Below are positions 38,501 through 47,831 of a DNA stretch of 64,000 nucleotides, piece after piece. The notes beneath the pieces were generated by a model. It was not told where the DNA came from. It saw nothing but the letters and a program-made list of their open reading frames with translations, and made no database searches. Each line of letters starts with the position of its first letter. Position 1 is the stretch's first letter. The position numbers and the translations under genes were made by a program. The DNA is taken from the IMG/VR virus record IMGVR_UViG_3300044535_002275, positions 95,511-159,510 of that record. One strand, given 5' to 3'. The stretch comes from a virus.

Positions 38501-41157
38501 TAGAACTCAAACAATGATTGAAATGTATTGTCGGTATTGGTAGCAGAACCTAAATCCCAGTCTAGCACTCCTAGTAAGTTATCTACCTTACCGTCAATTA
38601 CAGTGGCTTCCATTTCGGCGTCGTTAAACGGCAGTTCACAAAACCATTTGGGTAAATGTTTTTCATCAGTGGGATAAGCGATACTTGTCCATCCCAATGG
38701 ATTAGATTTTAATTTACAGACAATAACTTTCATGCCATCAACAATGGACATAGAATAATTGTCGCTGTTCATCCGGCGTAGATTGTTCCAGTTTAGTGCT
38801 GCTCGCACATGTCCTGGCATGTTAGCTTTGCCTTCTTTTGCTTCTTTATTGCCGTACATGGTCAAGTTATTGACTCTCTTAGGAGAGCCTTTTTCCCACC
38901 CCGGTCTTTCTTTGAACAGAATTTTAAAATCTCGAATTTTTTCAATAATATCCTGTTTGTCAACACCAACTAGAGTGTCTGTCAAAATACCGCTTAAGAA
39001 TTCTTGTATGACTTTCGGAGTGTCACTACGCTTGAGATCCAACCCCATGGCCTTAACTTTACCGGGCTTACCGTTACCGTCTAATCTCTTGCCTTCTTTG
39101 TCGACGATCATAACAGCATAGCGTTTCTTAGTAATGAACAAACCTTTACTGGCCACAATTTCTCGTCCGCCGCGAATTACAGCACCCATGTCTCTGGGAC
39201 AATGAAAGGCCTGTTCCATAAAACCCGGAAAACTTTGATTAACTTGTTCGGCAATTGAATCATACAAAGAAATAGCAGTTTCTTTCGACCATTCCATGCG
39301 ACCTTGCACGATATCGTCTTTGAGTACGGGCCAAGCACTAAAGTAGCAGGAGTCAGTGTCGCCATAAATGATAGCATCACCCACATGATCGTATTTGCCA
39401 GTGATACATTCGTTGACATGTGCGTCCATATGCTTGGCAATACTACGACCAGTCAACGTAGTTGATTGACCGATTCTTTTGTCAAAGAATCTACACCCTG
39501 GATTAAGAATAGCACCATACAAACTGTTTAGATTAATTTTCTTAACTAACTGTCTTTTATCCCAGTATTCCTCATCTTCTTTAGTTTCACAAGACTTGAG
39601 CTTGGCCTGCATCTCCTTACGTTCGGCATACCAGCGTTTGAGTAGTCCGGGAATAATACCTTCTTTTTCGTAAGTGAAGATCGTGCCATTGGCACTGAGA
39701 ATCCAAGGCTTGTTGCTGTCAAAAATCATAGGCCAGACTTCAGCCGCTGAATGAATTGTTTCAGCGCCATCACTCCAATCTACAGTGATCTCGGTTCCAC
39801 GCTGCATTTCCATGACAGCATTATACTCGAGTGTAGCAAACAGGCCTTCCCAGGCGGCCGCAAAACTCATACCTCGTCTGATGCGCTCGTTGATATATTG
39901 ATCAGTCAGCACTGGTCGTAACTGCCCTACAATAGTTTCAGGACCCATGTTTAGTGCTCTAATAGCAGACGGATACAAACTGTTGATGTCGATGGATCCG
40001 ATGTATTGATGTATACCTTTTTTTGGATAAGCAACGTAAGCACCTGCAGCTTGTGTATCTTCGGAATCACTATACTGCCTTCGATTAGGTACCACCATGC
40101 CACGAGCATGAGCTTCGTTAATGATAGCTTGTTCAGTTACGGCTACAGCACCCATTGTGGTTGGCAACAACACTGTATTTTCGTGTGCCAGTGTGTTGGC
40201 AAGATCCATGAATCTCAGTTTCTTGTCAATCTTGTTTACCAGTGCAACGTCTTGTCTGTTATACTCAATAAACTTTTTAAAGTCGTTGTTGTAGAGTTGA
40301 TCCAGTGTGCCTTCGTATGCAGTTTTTGATCCTAATTCTTCATATTCACCAATGGCATCTAAACTGTAGCTGTGTCTCTCTTCGTATGTGTACTTGCGAT
40401 ACAGTTGCATATAGTCCATGTGTACTCGGCCTACGATGTCAAATGTAAGACTTTCTTTACCGTAGCGTTCAAAAGTTCTAGGTTTGGGCAACTGACCCCA
40501 CAAGCAGAATCTTCTTGTGTCGTCTTTGCTTAGTACCCTGGTGATTCGATTAACAGTATAAGGGATGTCATAACCTTCGCTATTCCAGCCAGTTAAGATA
40601 TCAGCATCGTCGATCAGGTTTAGGAAAGTATCCAGCATTTCTGCTTCATTATTGAACATGAAAGTGTTACTAAATTCCGCAGCAATCTCATTGGCAGTTT
40701 CCATGCTCATGCTGCGAGGTGGAATAGCCAACGTGATCATTTGATCCAACCAATCTAAGTAAACTGAGATTGCAGTGATGGGATTAAACGCTTCTTCGGT
40801 GCTGCTGAACCCTCTCTCGGCATCGAAATCAGTTTCAATGTCAAAAAACGCTGTGTGCAGCTTCGGCGCATCGCTGCCTTGATAATTTTCTTCAAGGCAG
40901 CGAAAAACCGGATTAATATCACTTTCATAGATATTTTTACCGGAGTGCATGCGTAGTTCTTTTCGAAACTCTTTGTTGTTGCGACTGGAAAAACGTGACA
41001 CAGGTGTTCCATAAATGCTGCGAAACTTGCCACGAGGATCGTCGTGATAAAAAATATAAGTAGCTGGAAATTCTTGATAGTAACGTTCGCCGTTACGTCG
41101 GCCTACAACATGAATTCGATCTTTGTCTCGATCGAAAAGTGCGTCAATATAACTCAA
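38500..41157 (-). CDS. 43: DNA polymerase, family B (T4 gp43-like)
   Basis: 885 aa, close to T4 gp43 (898). Replicative polymerase with 3'-5' exonuclease. Exonuclease motifs: FDIETDFD (about residue 105) and GWNSEGYDIPY; polymerase motifs: DINSLYPSAIRALN, KINLNSLYGAILNPG and IYGDTDSCYFS. Large insertion-like N-terminal region is normal for the group. Upstream: CTAAATG region; no promoter assigned. Confidence 0.97.
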   Translation of the reverse strand: MSYIDALFDRDKDRIHVVGRRNGERYYQEFPATYIFYHDDPRGKFRSIYGTPVSRFSSRNNKEFRKELRMHSGKNIYESDINPVFRCLEENYQGSDAPKLHTAFFDIETDFDAERGFSSTEEAFNPITAISVYLDWLDQMITLAIPPRSMSMETANEIAAEFSNTFMFNNEAEMLDTFLNLIDDADILTGWNSEGYDIPYTVNRITRVLSKDDTRRFCLWGQLPKPRTFERYGKESLTFDIVGRVHMDYMQLYRKYTYEERHSYSLDAIGEYEELGSKTAYEGTLDQLYNNDFKKFIEYNRQDVALVNKIDKKLRFMDLANTLAHENTVLLPTTMGAVAVTEQAIINEAHARGMVVPNRRQYSDSEDTQAAGAYVAYPKKGIHQYIGSIDINSLYPSAIRALNMGPETIVGQLRPVLTDQYINERIRRGMSFAAAWEGLFATLEYNAVMEMQRGTEITVDWSDGAETIHSAAEVWPMIFDSNKPWILSANGTIFTYEKEGIIPGLLKRWYAERKEMQAKLKSCETKEDEEYWDKRQLVKKINLNSLYGAILNPGCRFFDKRIGQSTTLTGRSIAKHMDAHVNECITGKYDHVGDAIIYGDTDSCYFSAWPVLKDDIVQGRMEWSKETAISLYDSIAEQVNQSFPGFMEQAFHCPRDMGAVIRGGREIVASKGLFITKKRYAVMIVDKEGKRLDGNGKPGKVKAMGLDLKRSDTPKVIQEFLSGILTDTLVGVDKQDIIEKIRDFKILFKERPGWEKGSPKRVNNLTMYGNKEAKEGKANMPGHVRAALNWNNLRRMNSDNYSMSIVDGMKVIVCKLKSNPLGWTSIAYPTDEKHLPKWFCELPFNDAEMEATVIDGKVDNLLGVLDWDLGSATNTDNTFQSLFEF

Positions 41158-41219
41158 AAATTTCTCCTAAATGGATTATGGCCCATTAACCTTCTGCATG
41201 TCCTTGAGGCGGACGATTC

Positions 41220-41522
41220 CTATAACGTGATTAATCTGATCAGTGCTGCTATGTCGATACTTATTAGCAAAATATAATTGCCTAACATTCCAAGACTTTG
41301 TCGTGTCCAAGCTGCCCACGCAAATATTCCGCATTGTACAATAAACATAGGATACAGCAACAAAAATGGTGGATGTGGCAATGTAAAAGCCATTATCAAA
41401 CTACAGGCAATGCTAGTAGCCCAAGCAACAACTTCTAATATAAATCTCAAAGGCCATACTCGAAAGTCTTTTTCAGCCCAGTTTAATATATCATGTGCAA
41501 AATTGCGTAACCAAACTGTCAC
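41220..41522 (-). CDS. Small membrane protein, 100 aa
   Basis: At least three hydrophobic segments (about 23-45, 49-65, 72-95), starting MTVWLRNFAHDILNWAEKD. Ends DIAALIRLITL. No family recognised. Overlaps the DsbA-like gene by 4 nt, so co-translated. Confidence 0.65.
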   Translation of the reverse strand: MTVWLRNFAHDILNWAEKDFRVWPLRFILEVVAWATSIACSLIMAFTLPHPPFLLLYPMFIVQCGIFAWAAWTRQSLGMLGNYILLISIDIAALIRLITL

Positions 41523-41776
41523 AGAGTTTTGCCCACTGTGGTTAGAATAGTTTCTAGCAATTCGTGATCCTGTTGCTCTTTGCCAAACTCAGCCTTGTGT
41601 GCCAATCTAATGGCTTTTTTAAGAATGTTGGGTTTGATTTCTAATTCCTCAGCTACAGCTTTGATAGTGTCACTGAGCCCGGAGTTGAGAGTTTCAACTT
41701 CGTGCATGACTTGCATGCCTTCATTGATCATCTGAGTAAGCTTGGCTTTTTGTTCGCTGCTGAAAGTACGGTCCAT
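41519..41776 (-). CDS. DsbA-like DNA-binding protein (T4 late-transcription family)
   Basis: 85 aa, helical, starting MDRTFSSEQKAKLTQMINEG. It includes LEIKPNILKKAIRLAHKAEFG, a helix pair like T4 DsbA, a dsDNA-binding protein near late promoters. Charged and no Cys. Assignment by similarity of length and helical pattern; moderate certainty. ATGA-type overlap with the 100-aa membrane protein. Confidence 0.65.
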   Translation of the reverse strand: MDRTFSSEQKAKLTQMINEGMQVMHEVETLNSGLSDTIKAVAEELEIKPNILKKAIRLAHKAEFGKEQQDHELLETILTTVGKTL

Positions 41777-41821
41777 TATTATTTCCTTAAAAGTTAAATT
41801 ATAGAGTGTTTTTTAATAAAT

Positions 41822-42727
41822 TTAAATCTTTTTGAGTAAGTCTGTATCAAAATTCACAGACAGTTGGTCTGTGTACTTCTTAATTATACCGCCAATTACT
41901 AATTGTCTATTTTGTCTTAATCGGTCTGACATTTGATGTCTTAGATCAGAAACATATAGCAAGTCTGTTAGTAATCGTCGATTTGCATCCAGTGCCTGTT
42001 GTATACGTGTTATTGGATCCGACAGATGTTGATAGCTGTGGTCAACTATGTCGTCAAAAGTATCAAAGCCTATATTCTTCCAGAGGTCAGCTTGTTTCCG
42101 ACCTCCTAGCCAAATTGGAAAATTTAAACTTAACATAGCCCAAAGAGTTTTTTCTGTAAACGTCATGTTATCATGCCATTCTGGCTCGATAGTCTCGGTT
42201 ATCAATGCCACTGCGGATCTGTCAAAAACGTTATCTCTTAAAAAACTATTATAGTCAGCTACATTATTATACACTAATTGTCTTGCTGGACCAAAGTATT
42301 TTGGCTTAACACCATCACTAAAGTCGTTGGTTCCGGAATAGATATAACTGCTAGTAGTTAAACCTTTGTCTAGCAGTTCTGCTGCTATCATTTGACGCAG
42401 CAATCTAGGTTTATAAATCATAAAATTGAAACAATCTATAGTGCTTACGTTGTTGTTTAATATCGGATGGCCGTAGTTGAAATCACAAAATACACTAAGC
42501 CAGACTGGGGCAAATACTGTTTCTCTATGACTACCCACTGGCAACCAAAAAAAATCTTGAAATATCTTGGTGTGTTGACAACCGCGCTGATCAAGTAATA
42601 GGTCAAGATCGACTGGATTGTAATGGTCTGAGACTCTGACCCAGTCTGTGTTACTTGATAGTTCTTGCTTGGCAGTTAATGTGGGTCCGTGTATATTAAC
42701 AACTGATAGAGTTTTGTGGTCGGCCAT
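41822..42727 (-). CDS. GT10/exostosin-like glycosyltransferase-like protein
   Basis: 301 aa, last gene of a four-gene cassette. NMTFTEKTLWAMLSLNFPIW then LGGRKQADLWKNIGFDTFDD matches the TEKTxxA...P hallmark of GT10/exostosin-type transferases. N-terminal HGPTLTAKQELS. Overlaps the amidinotransferase by 32 nt. It shares the TEKTL motif with 44707-45780. Confidence 0.62.
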   Translation of the reverse strand: MADHKTLSVVNIHGPTLTAKQELSSNTDWVRVSDHYNPVDLDLLLDQRGCQHTKIFQDFFWLPVGSHRETVFAPVWLSVFCDFNYGHPILNNNVSTIDCFNFMIYKPRLLRQMIAAELLDKGLTTSSYIYSGTNDFSDGVKPKYFGPARQLVYNNVADYNSFLRDNVFDRSAVALITETIEPEWHDNMTFTEKTLWAMLSLNFPIWLGGRKQADLWKNIGFDTFDDIVDHSYQHLSDPITRIQQALDANRRLLTDLLYVSDLRHQMSDRLRQNRQLVIGGIIKKYTDQLSVNFDTDLLKKI

Positions 42728-43856
42728 TTCTATGCAAGTCGTTGGTTACGCAATGAATACCACAGTCCCAGAAATACTTGTGCCTAAACGGAACCACGTG
42801 TACTTCGATACCTCGTTTAGCACAAGCTGCTTCAACTTGATCGTTGTGAGTAGACACTACAATATTTTTTGGATTTACTATTAAAATGTTAACATCAAAA
42901 ACAGTTTCCGAAACTTGGCCGACCCACTCATCAAAATAGTGATCTACCATGTTGATCATGTTGGTATCTTTTTCAAATCCCGGAACAAACCAGCGACCTT
43001 TGTTGTGACGCATACTGGATTCAAATTTTCGCATGTGACTGTAATTACTAGGCGGCAAATAAACAACCTCCCAATCTGGAAATGTGTCAGCATAAGTAGG
43101 CACATCATTGAGACTAACAATCAAGCCCGGTGTTATAGGACAATAAACAGCATCGCCGTGGCCGCCGGCGTTGACAACATGATTCCGAGTATTGGGGAAT
43201 AATTCGTTGACCTGATTTAAAATTTCCTGTTTATTGTCGTAGTAGGTTTGTGTTGCAAAAAATAAATCATTGCCGATCCTGCTAACAAAACAACCGTTGA
43301 TAAAATCTAGTTCTGTTTTTATAATTTCTGTGCCGCTGTTGTTAATTTTGTCAAACACATGATTGTAAAAATTTAATTTAGCATCAAGATGCAGTTGATC
43401 CATTTGCTTGAATTTTTCAAATTTCTCACTGATTTCCTGCTGAAACTCCGGATAGTGATTATAAAAATCCACAGGCCTTACAAAGTCCGGCCACCAGTCC
43501 TGTTTGTTCTGACGATAAAATACACTCCAGGCATGGCTGGCATTAGGTACAGAAGGAATCCAGAATTTGTCTTGAATCATAATAAAATAATCACGCGGAG
43601 CCGTTGGTGGCTGCACCCATTTTCCATTGATGTACAGTTCGTTGAGATCGTCTGGAAACTCCGGTCTCGTGACTTCTACATCAAACTTGTTTAATAATTT
43701 TATCAGTGTTTGATAGTCTTCTTCAGTTTCTTCAGCAAGTTTTTCAAATTTTTTGCGAGTCTTGGAATTCTCTATCCAAGAATAGAATTCAGGAGGGTAT
43801 GTTTTTCCAACAAGACAAACTTGTAAAGGATCCCAGTGTTGATATACATTATACAT
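42696..43856 (-). CDS. Amidinotransferase (GATM/StrB family)
   Basis: 386 aa. Glycine/inosamine amidinotransferases move an amidino group from arginine to an amine. Motifs: HGDAVYCPITPGLIVSLNDV (catalytic His region) and WDCGIHCVTNDLHR with the nucleophilic Cys near the end. The early YQHWDPLQVCLVGKTYPP is the usual N-terminal strand. Overlaps both neighbours. A phage amidinotransferase is uncommon; the acceptor may be a sugar or peptide made by neighbours. Confidence 0.88.
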   Translation of the reverse strand: MYNVYQHWDPLQVCLVGKTYPPEFYSWIENSKTRKKFEKLAEETEEDYQTLIKLLNKFDVEVTRPEFPDDLNELYINGKWVQPPTAPRDYFIMIQDKFWIPSVPNASHAWSVFYRQNKQDWWPDFVRPVDFYNHYPEFQQEISEKFEKFKQMDQLHLDAKLNFYNHVFDKINNSGTEIIKTELDFINGCFVSRIGNDLFFATQTYYDNKQEILNQVNELFPNTRNHVVNAGGHGDAVYCPITPGLIVSLNDVPTYADTFPDWEVVYLPPSNYSHMRKFESSMRHNKGRWFVPGFEKDTNMINMVDHYFDEWVGQVSETVFDVNILIVNPKNIVVSTHNDQVEAACAKRGIEVHVVPFRHKYFWDCGIHCVTNDLHRNGRPQNSISC

Positions 43857-44706
43857 TTTTTATCTTTTTAAAAGTTACAGTAGTTTGATGGTCAACAATG
43901 CTTGAGTGATCTTGATTGGTAGGACACTGGCGACACAGTTGATGTGGTTTTCCGAAATTATTAATAAATTTATTCAAATCTTGCTCAGAACAATTGTTGT
44001 CGAGTCCGGCATCGATATAAGGGTTCCATAGGTCATAATTTGGATAATCGTATCTTTGCAGCAGCTCCGGCGTAAGACCGACAGTTCCACATTTGTAGAT
44101 ACGACCATTATATAGCAACGGGCAACGCTGTTGTACACAAAAATCAAAAGCTTCTGCTGGATTATTATTGTGCGGCTGCATATTATGGTACTCGCCTTGA
44201 AACGTTTTTAAAAATTGTGTAGGTTTTGCAATTTGAAATCTTAGATTATGTTTGCGTCCCCACCGCTTAATTCCAAATTCTTCAACCGGTTCCCAATCCC
44301 AGGCTGAAAATATCTTCTCTACAACTGAATTGATTCGATCGTCGTTGACATGCTGACTGATTTTTAATACTGTGTTGCCAAGATCTTGAAGTAGTTCTAC
44401 AATGTGCCAGTTGCGTTCTAGAAGTAGACCATTGGTGACAAAGCGTATCTGTGCCGATGGTAATATTTGACGCATACCAATCAACCAATCTGTAATTTGT
44501 GGATTAATCAACGGTTCTCCGCCCATTACCCCAATTGCTTGAATTTCTAATCTCTTAGTCCAAGGTTCAAGCCAATTCTTGCCCTGGTCCCAGGTTGTAT
44601 ACCCGGAATATTTTAAATCTGAAAATGTAGTACATCCCTGGCAACTCAGATTGCAGGTTCTAATTATCAATATTTCTAAGAAGGGTAGTATAGGAAGTTG
44701 ATTCAT
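43849..44706 (-). CDS. Radical SAM protein with C-terminal Cys-rich (SPASM-like) region
   Basis: 285 aa. LIIRTCNLSCQGCTTFSDLK carries CxxxCxxC; AIGVMGGEPLINP is the SAM-binding GGEP; RFVTNGLLL and KISQHVND follow. C-terminal Cys pairs: FCVQQRCPLLYNGRIYKCG and LCRQCPTNQ could bind a second FeS cluster. Reaction unknown. It overlaps the amidinotransferase by 8 nt and abuts the GT10-like gene. Confidence 0.88.
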   Translation of the reverse strand: MNQLPILPFLEILIIRTCNLSCQGCTTFSDLKYSGYTTWDQGKNWLEPWTKRLEIQAIGVMGGEPLINPQITDWLIGMRQILPSAQIRFVTNGLLLERNWHIVELLQDLGNTVLKISQHVNDDRINSVVEKIFSAWDWEPVEEFGIKRWGRKHNLRFQIAKPTQFLKTFQGEYHNMQPHNNNPAEAFDFCVQQRCPLLYNGRIYKCGTVGLTPELLQRYDYPNYDLWNPYIDAGLDNNCSEQDLNKFINNFGKPHQLCRQCPTNQDHSSIVDHQTTVTFKKIKNV

Positions 44707-45780
44707 TTATTCTAATACATTTATCATGATTTCCAGGCTGTTTTTATTAAATTCTTCAGCGCAGCGATAAAAACCTCCTGAAACAATCCAGTGTTTATTG
44801 TGCAAACAAGAATCCCTGGTTTGTTGATAAAGATCGTTGGTAGTAATATTATTCAAAGATTTTATAGTGTTAGTCAACTTGACAAGACGGTCTAAGTCAC
44901 CCACTATCAGATCAAAAGAAAGGTCAAGACTGTAGTTAAATTTAAATCCAAATTTCTCAAGAGTCTGATATGTATTCGACTGTCCATTGGCCAAAAACGC
45001 AGTTTCCCCTAACAAACATTTAAGAGTTTTTTCTGTTATAAAAGGTCCCGGTAACTGACGATCTACAAGTAACGAATAGTTCCAACTTTCGTTGGTAATG
45101 TTTATTGCAGCACTTTGATAGGCTAAATGATGATAATCGTACAACAAGGTTATATTATTTTTTTCAACAACAAACTTGTTGTCCAGTGTTTTTTGATAAA
45201 CTTCGAATTTTTCTAAAAAAAGATTTTTGTAAAAATTAACAATTTCATTGTCAGTATCTTGCCAATTATGAACATTTTTATTTTCAATCCAGTTGTGTAA
45301 ACTGTAGTAAACATCGTTGTAATCGATGTGTTCGAGCACAGCAGACAATGCAACTGATTTGCTATAAGTTACTCGGTTAGTAAGAACACTGACTTTTTTG
45401 TCAACGGATTTTACAACATCGGATCCAAACTGTTTTAACATTCGATTCAGCTGGTAATGCCATTCCACACAGGGTAGAAAATGTATGTTAGTGTAAGATT
45501 CAAAATAGTTGTAGCTGTTGGGCAAACAACAAACAAAAATTAAACCATCTACTAGATTGGCTTGACGTTCTATCCAACCGACATTGGGTCCTTCAGTTTT
45601 AATTAAGTAATAAGAATACCCATCGGGTAGATCCTTATGTTGAGTGTACCAATTGATGCTGGCCCAAAAAACATTCTTACCGATCAATGGTCTTAGAAAA
45701 TTCCAGTCGTGAAAATCAGTAGAGTCAGTTATTTCTTCCCAAATTTCTGGAAGAAAGAAATGATTTGAATTTTTGATCAA
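44707..45780 (-). CDS. GT10/exostosin-like glycosyltransferase-like protein
   Basis: About 357 aa. LPGPFITEKTLKCLLGETAF then LANGQSNTYQTLEKFGF is the GT10-type hallmark also seen in 41822-42727. The open frame extends to a TTG at 45804, but a TGTTATAAT extended -10 overlaps it, so a TTG at 45780 with AACAGGA upstream is preferred. First gene of the cassette. Confidence 0.6.
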   Translation of the reverse strand: MIKNSNHFFLPEIWEEITDSTDFHDWNFLRPLIGKNVFWASINWYTQHKDLPDGYSYYLIKTEGPNVGWIERQANLVDGLIFVCCLPNSYNYFESYTNIHFLPCVEWHYQLNRMLKQFGSDVVKSVDKKVSVLTNRVTYSKSVALSAVLEHIDYNDVYYSLHNWIENKNVHNWQDTDNEIVNFYKNLFLEKFEVYQKTLDNKFVVEKNNITLLYDYHHLAYQSAAINITNESWNYSLLVDRQLPGPFITEKTLKCLLGETAFLANGQSNTYQTLEKFGFKFNYSLDLSFDLIVGDLDRLVKLTNTIKSLNNITTNDLYQQTRDSCLHNKHWIVSGGFYRCAEEFNKNSLEIMINVLE

Positions 45781-45819
45781 TTTAAATCCTGTTGTATGTA
45801 ACAATTATAACAGATAAAA

Positions 45820-45854
45820 AAGAAAAATAAAACCCCCTGTTTTCAAAACAAGGG
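45820..45854 (-). terminator. Rho-independent terminator after the desaturase operon
   Basis: Minus-strand CCCTTGTTTT-GA-AAACAGGGGG followed by TTTTATTTTTC. Just upstream, a hairpin CCTTAGG...CTGC-GTTA-GCAG-CCTAAGG (about 45890-45921) lies in the 3' untranslated part. Confidence 0.8.
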
Positions 45855-45916
45855 TAGCGAATCCTGTTTCGATGGCCGGGGGTGCCAGACGCCTTAGGCT
45901 GCTAACGCAGACGGTC

Positions 45917-46627
45917 CTAAGGGGATGTTCTGATTTTAGCTAACTTCAGCCAAGACAAAGTTTTAATCCAAAACCAACCGATGTCAAATTCCCACCACAT
46001 GCGACTCAGCTTGGGATTGGCTGCATCCAAATGATGGTTATTATGTAATTCCTCACCGCCAATGACAATACCCCAGGGTATTAAATTGGTACTGCAATCC
46101 TTAGAGTCGCCGTTTCTGTATCCCCACCAATGTCCTAATCCGTTGACTACACCTGCTGCCCAAAACGGAATCCAAGCCATTTGCATCAGCCACATAACAA
46201 TACCCCATCCATTAAACAAGGCAGTTTCGATGATCAGCAACAACAAGACACCTACTACGCTGTAGCGACTGTAAACGTTGCGTTCCATCCAGTCGTTGGG
46301 TGTGGCATAGCCCAGTCGATCAACCATTTCTTGATCTTTAGAAGCTGAATTATACAACCAAGCACCGCCTAGCAACACACGCCAGATGCCGTGTATATGT
46401 GGACTATGAGGATCTCCAACTCGTTCACATTTTTGATGGTGTAATCTATGTACCGCTACCCACTCTTTAGTGACCATGCCTGTGGTCAACCATAGCCAAA
46501 AACGCATCACATGTGATACTGTAGGATGCAGTTCGACTGATCTGTGTGCTTGACTACGGTGTAGGAATATAGTCACTGACAATATAGTCAAGTGAGTCAT
46601 TATTAAAACCAAAATTAATTCTGTCAT
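45917..46627 (-). CDS. Membrane fatty-acid desaturase (delta-9 type)
   Basis: 236 aa with four hydrophobic stretches and three His boxes: HRSQAH, HRLHH and HNNHH, plus WWEFDIGWFW near the end. This is the SCD/delta-9 acyl desaturase type, which introduces a double bond using a di-iron centre. Length matches cyanobacterial-type enzymes minus an N-terminal extension. It overlaps the next gene by 4 nt. A lipid-modifying gene in a phage is unusual; it could alter host membrane fluidity. Confidence 0.92.
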   Translation of the reverse strand: MTELILVLIMTHLTILSVTIFLHRSQAHRSVELHPTVSHVMRFWLWLTTGMVTKEWVAVHRLHHQKCERVGDPHSPHIHGIWRVLLGGAWLYNSASKDQEMVDRLGYATPNDWMERNVYSRYSVVGVLLLLIIETALFNGWGIVMWLMQMAWIPFWAAGVVNGLGHWWGYRNGDSKDCSTNLIPWGIVIGGEELHNNHHLDAANPKLSRMWWEFDIGWFWIKTLSWLKLAKIRTSP

Positions 46628-46965
46628 TTTCCGTCCTTGGCTAATCGAGCACCTTTGTTGAAACTGGGGCTATAGGGACTGTTGCCTTCTACACCGCCAC
46701 GGGCCTTGCTCCAAGCATAGCCAGCACGATGCCCCGAACAGTCTTTGGTACACTGACTGCCCAAGAATTTTAGTTCGTCCAATTGAGCCCGGGTCCACTC
46801 GTCGGGAATTGTTCCATGTTTTTCCACAAACAAATCGTGCAATTTTTTAGCAGTAATACCATGCTCACGAGCAATGGTCTGCATCATGTGATCTATTGCA
46901 TCATAACCGGTTGGATTTTTTAGATCTTTTTCCAATGCGCCCACTGCAAATTCTGCAGCTCTCAT
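46624..46965 (-). CDS. Probable head-packaged basic protein with MRAAEF propeptide
   Basis: 113 aa. Starts MRAAEFAVGALEKD, a T4-type capsid-targeting-like leader with possible cleavage after ALE. The C-terminus CSGHRAGYAWSKARGG then SPSFNKGARLAK is a phage virion motif. Four-nt overlap with the desaturase. Function unknown; perhaps a DNA-associated internal protein. Confidence 0.7.
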   Translation of the reverse strand: MRAAEFAVGALEKDLKNPTGYDAIDHMMQTIAREHGITAKKLHDLFVEKHGTIPDEWTRAQLDELKFLGSQCTKDCSGHRAGYAWSKARGGVEGNSPYSPSFNKGARLAKDGK

Positions 46966-47189
46966 CTAGCGCCTTTAAACCATAACTTGAACCATTCTTC
47001 AGTTCCAGGTTTAATGTTATGCTGGCGTTGTATTACACCGCAGTTGGTGTCTTTAATATTAGGTAGGCTCATACGTTTAGCTTCTCGTGCTGCTAAATTG
47101 TTGTATATAGGATCATCAGGCGGCATCACACAATCGGGCTCTGTGGAATAACTCAAATCAGTAGTTGAAAAACAAATTCGATCAATCAT
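46962..47189 (-). CDS. Hypothetical protein, 75 aa
   Basis: ATG at 47189, one base after the upstream stop; an earlier in-frame start lies inside the upstream gene. MIDRICFSTTDLSYSTEPDC, then CVMPPDDPIYNNLAAREAKR and HNIKPGTEEWFKLWF. No family recognised. Four-nt overlap with 46624-46965. Confidence 0.65.
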   Translation of the reverse strand: MIDRICFSTTDLSYSTEPDCVMPPDDPIYNNLAAREAKRMSLPNIKDTNCGVIQRQHNIKPGTEEWFKLWFKGAR

Positions 47190-47190
47190 G

Positions 47191-47598
47191 TTAATCCTCA
47201 ATAGGGCCACCTTCAACCCAAGCTGAACAAGTGCGCTTGGCAGCACATTTAAATTTTAAAAACTTGCAGTAGCCCAAGGTACCAGCGTCGATTGTGTCAG
47301 CAGGGTCGCTACTGGGCTCGCTGCCAATACCCTTGGCAATACAGTCCTGCATTTTCTGCGTGATATCAAATGCTGCACAGTTGCCGCAACGAGCTGACTT
47401 AGCTGATTCGGCATCATCCATGTTCCATTCTGCTGCAATTCGACTCCAGTATTCTTTGTTGGGTTCATTGGGATCAAGAGGGCCATACATATATTCATCT
47501 ATGGCCTTTTTTCTATTGCGCAGATTCAAATCGATACTCTGAGTTGCCGATGGACAACCCTGCTCAACAGCTTCTAACAAATTTAATAAATCTCTCAT
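47191..47598 (-). CDS. Conserved phage protein with MRDLLNLLE leader and Cys motif
   Basis: 135 aa from the ATG at 47598 (ATGA overlap). Leader MRDLLNLLEAVEQG gives a possible LLE cut site. SAKSARCGNCAAF, LGYCKFLKFKCAAKRTCSAW contain at least five Cys, a metal-binding look found in several phage virion proteins. Function unknown. Confidence 0.68.
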   Translation of the reverse strand: MRDLLNLLEAVEQGCPSATQSIDLNLRNRKKAIDEYMYGPLDPNEPNKEYWSRIAAEWNMDDAESAKSARCGNCAAFDITQKMQDCIAKGIGSEPSSDPADTIDAGTLGYCKFLKFKCAAKRTCSAWVEGGPIED

Positions 47599-47735
47599 TC
47601 GGCTCTCACTTGTTTGACGGCATCTGACATCATTTTTCTTGCCTGTGTCCAACTTGCAGCAAGAAATGTAAATTCAACAGATTCCGTTACACCCGTCGAA
47701 TTGGCTACTGGTAACCAAAATTTAAACTGTTTCAT
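47595..47735 (-). CDS. Small phage protein, 46 aa
   Basis: AAAAGGAG 8 nt before the ATG. MKQFKFWLPVANSTGVTESV then FTFLAASWTQARKMMSDAVK. Stop overlaps the next start by ATGA. No family recognised; conserved operon position. Confidence 0.7.
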   Translation of the reverse strand: MKQFKFWLPVANSTGVTESVEFTFLAASWTQARKMMSDAVKQVRAE

Positions 47736-47759
47736 AACCTGCTCCTTTTATTATTTTTA

Positions 47760-47831
47760 TTACACAGGGCTATAAGGATTTCTTTTTTGATCTGAATCAA
47801 TTGGTACTTCCGGATACACTGGATAATCCAT
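47760..47831 (-). CDS. Possible 23-aa peptide gene
   Basis: TAATG junction with the upstream lipoprotein gene, AAGGA 12 nt before. Product starts MDYPVYPEVPIDSDQKRNPY and ends SPV. Short enough to be chance, but start, spacing and Pro/Asp composition fit a real gene. Confidence 0.4.
   Translation of the reverse strand: MDYPVYPEVPIDSDQKRNPYSPV

Noticed and set aside
45857-45921. tRNA-Ser-like pattern on the plus strand in the desaturase 3' region
   Set aside because: GGCTGCTAA resembles a Ser(GCT) loop, but no acceptor, D-arm or T-arm can be formed; it is the minus-strand hairpin before the terminator.
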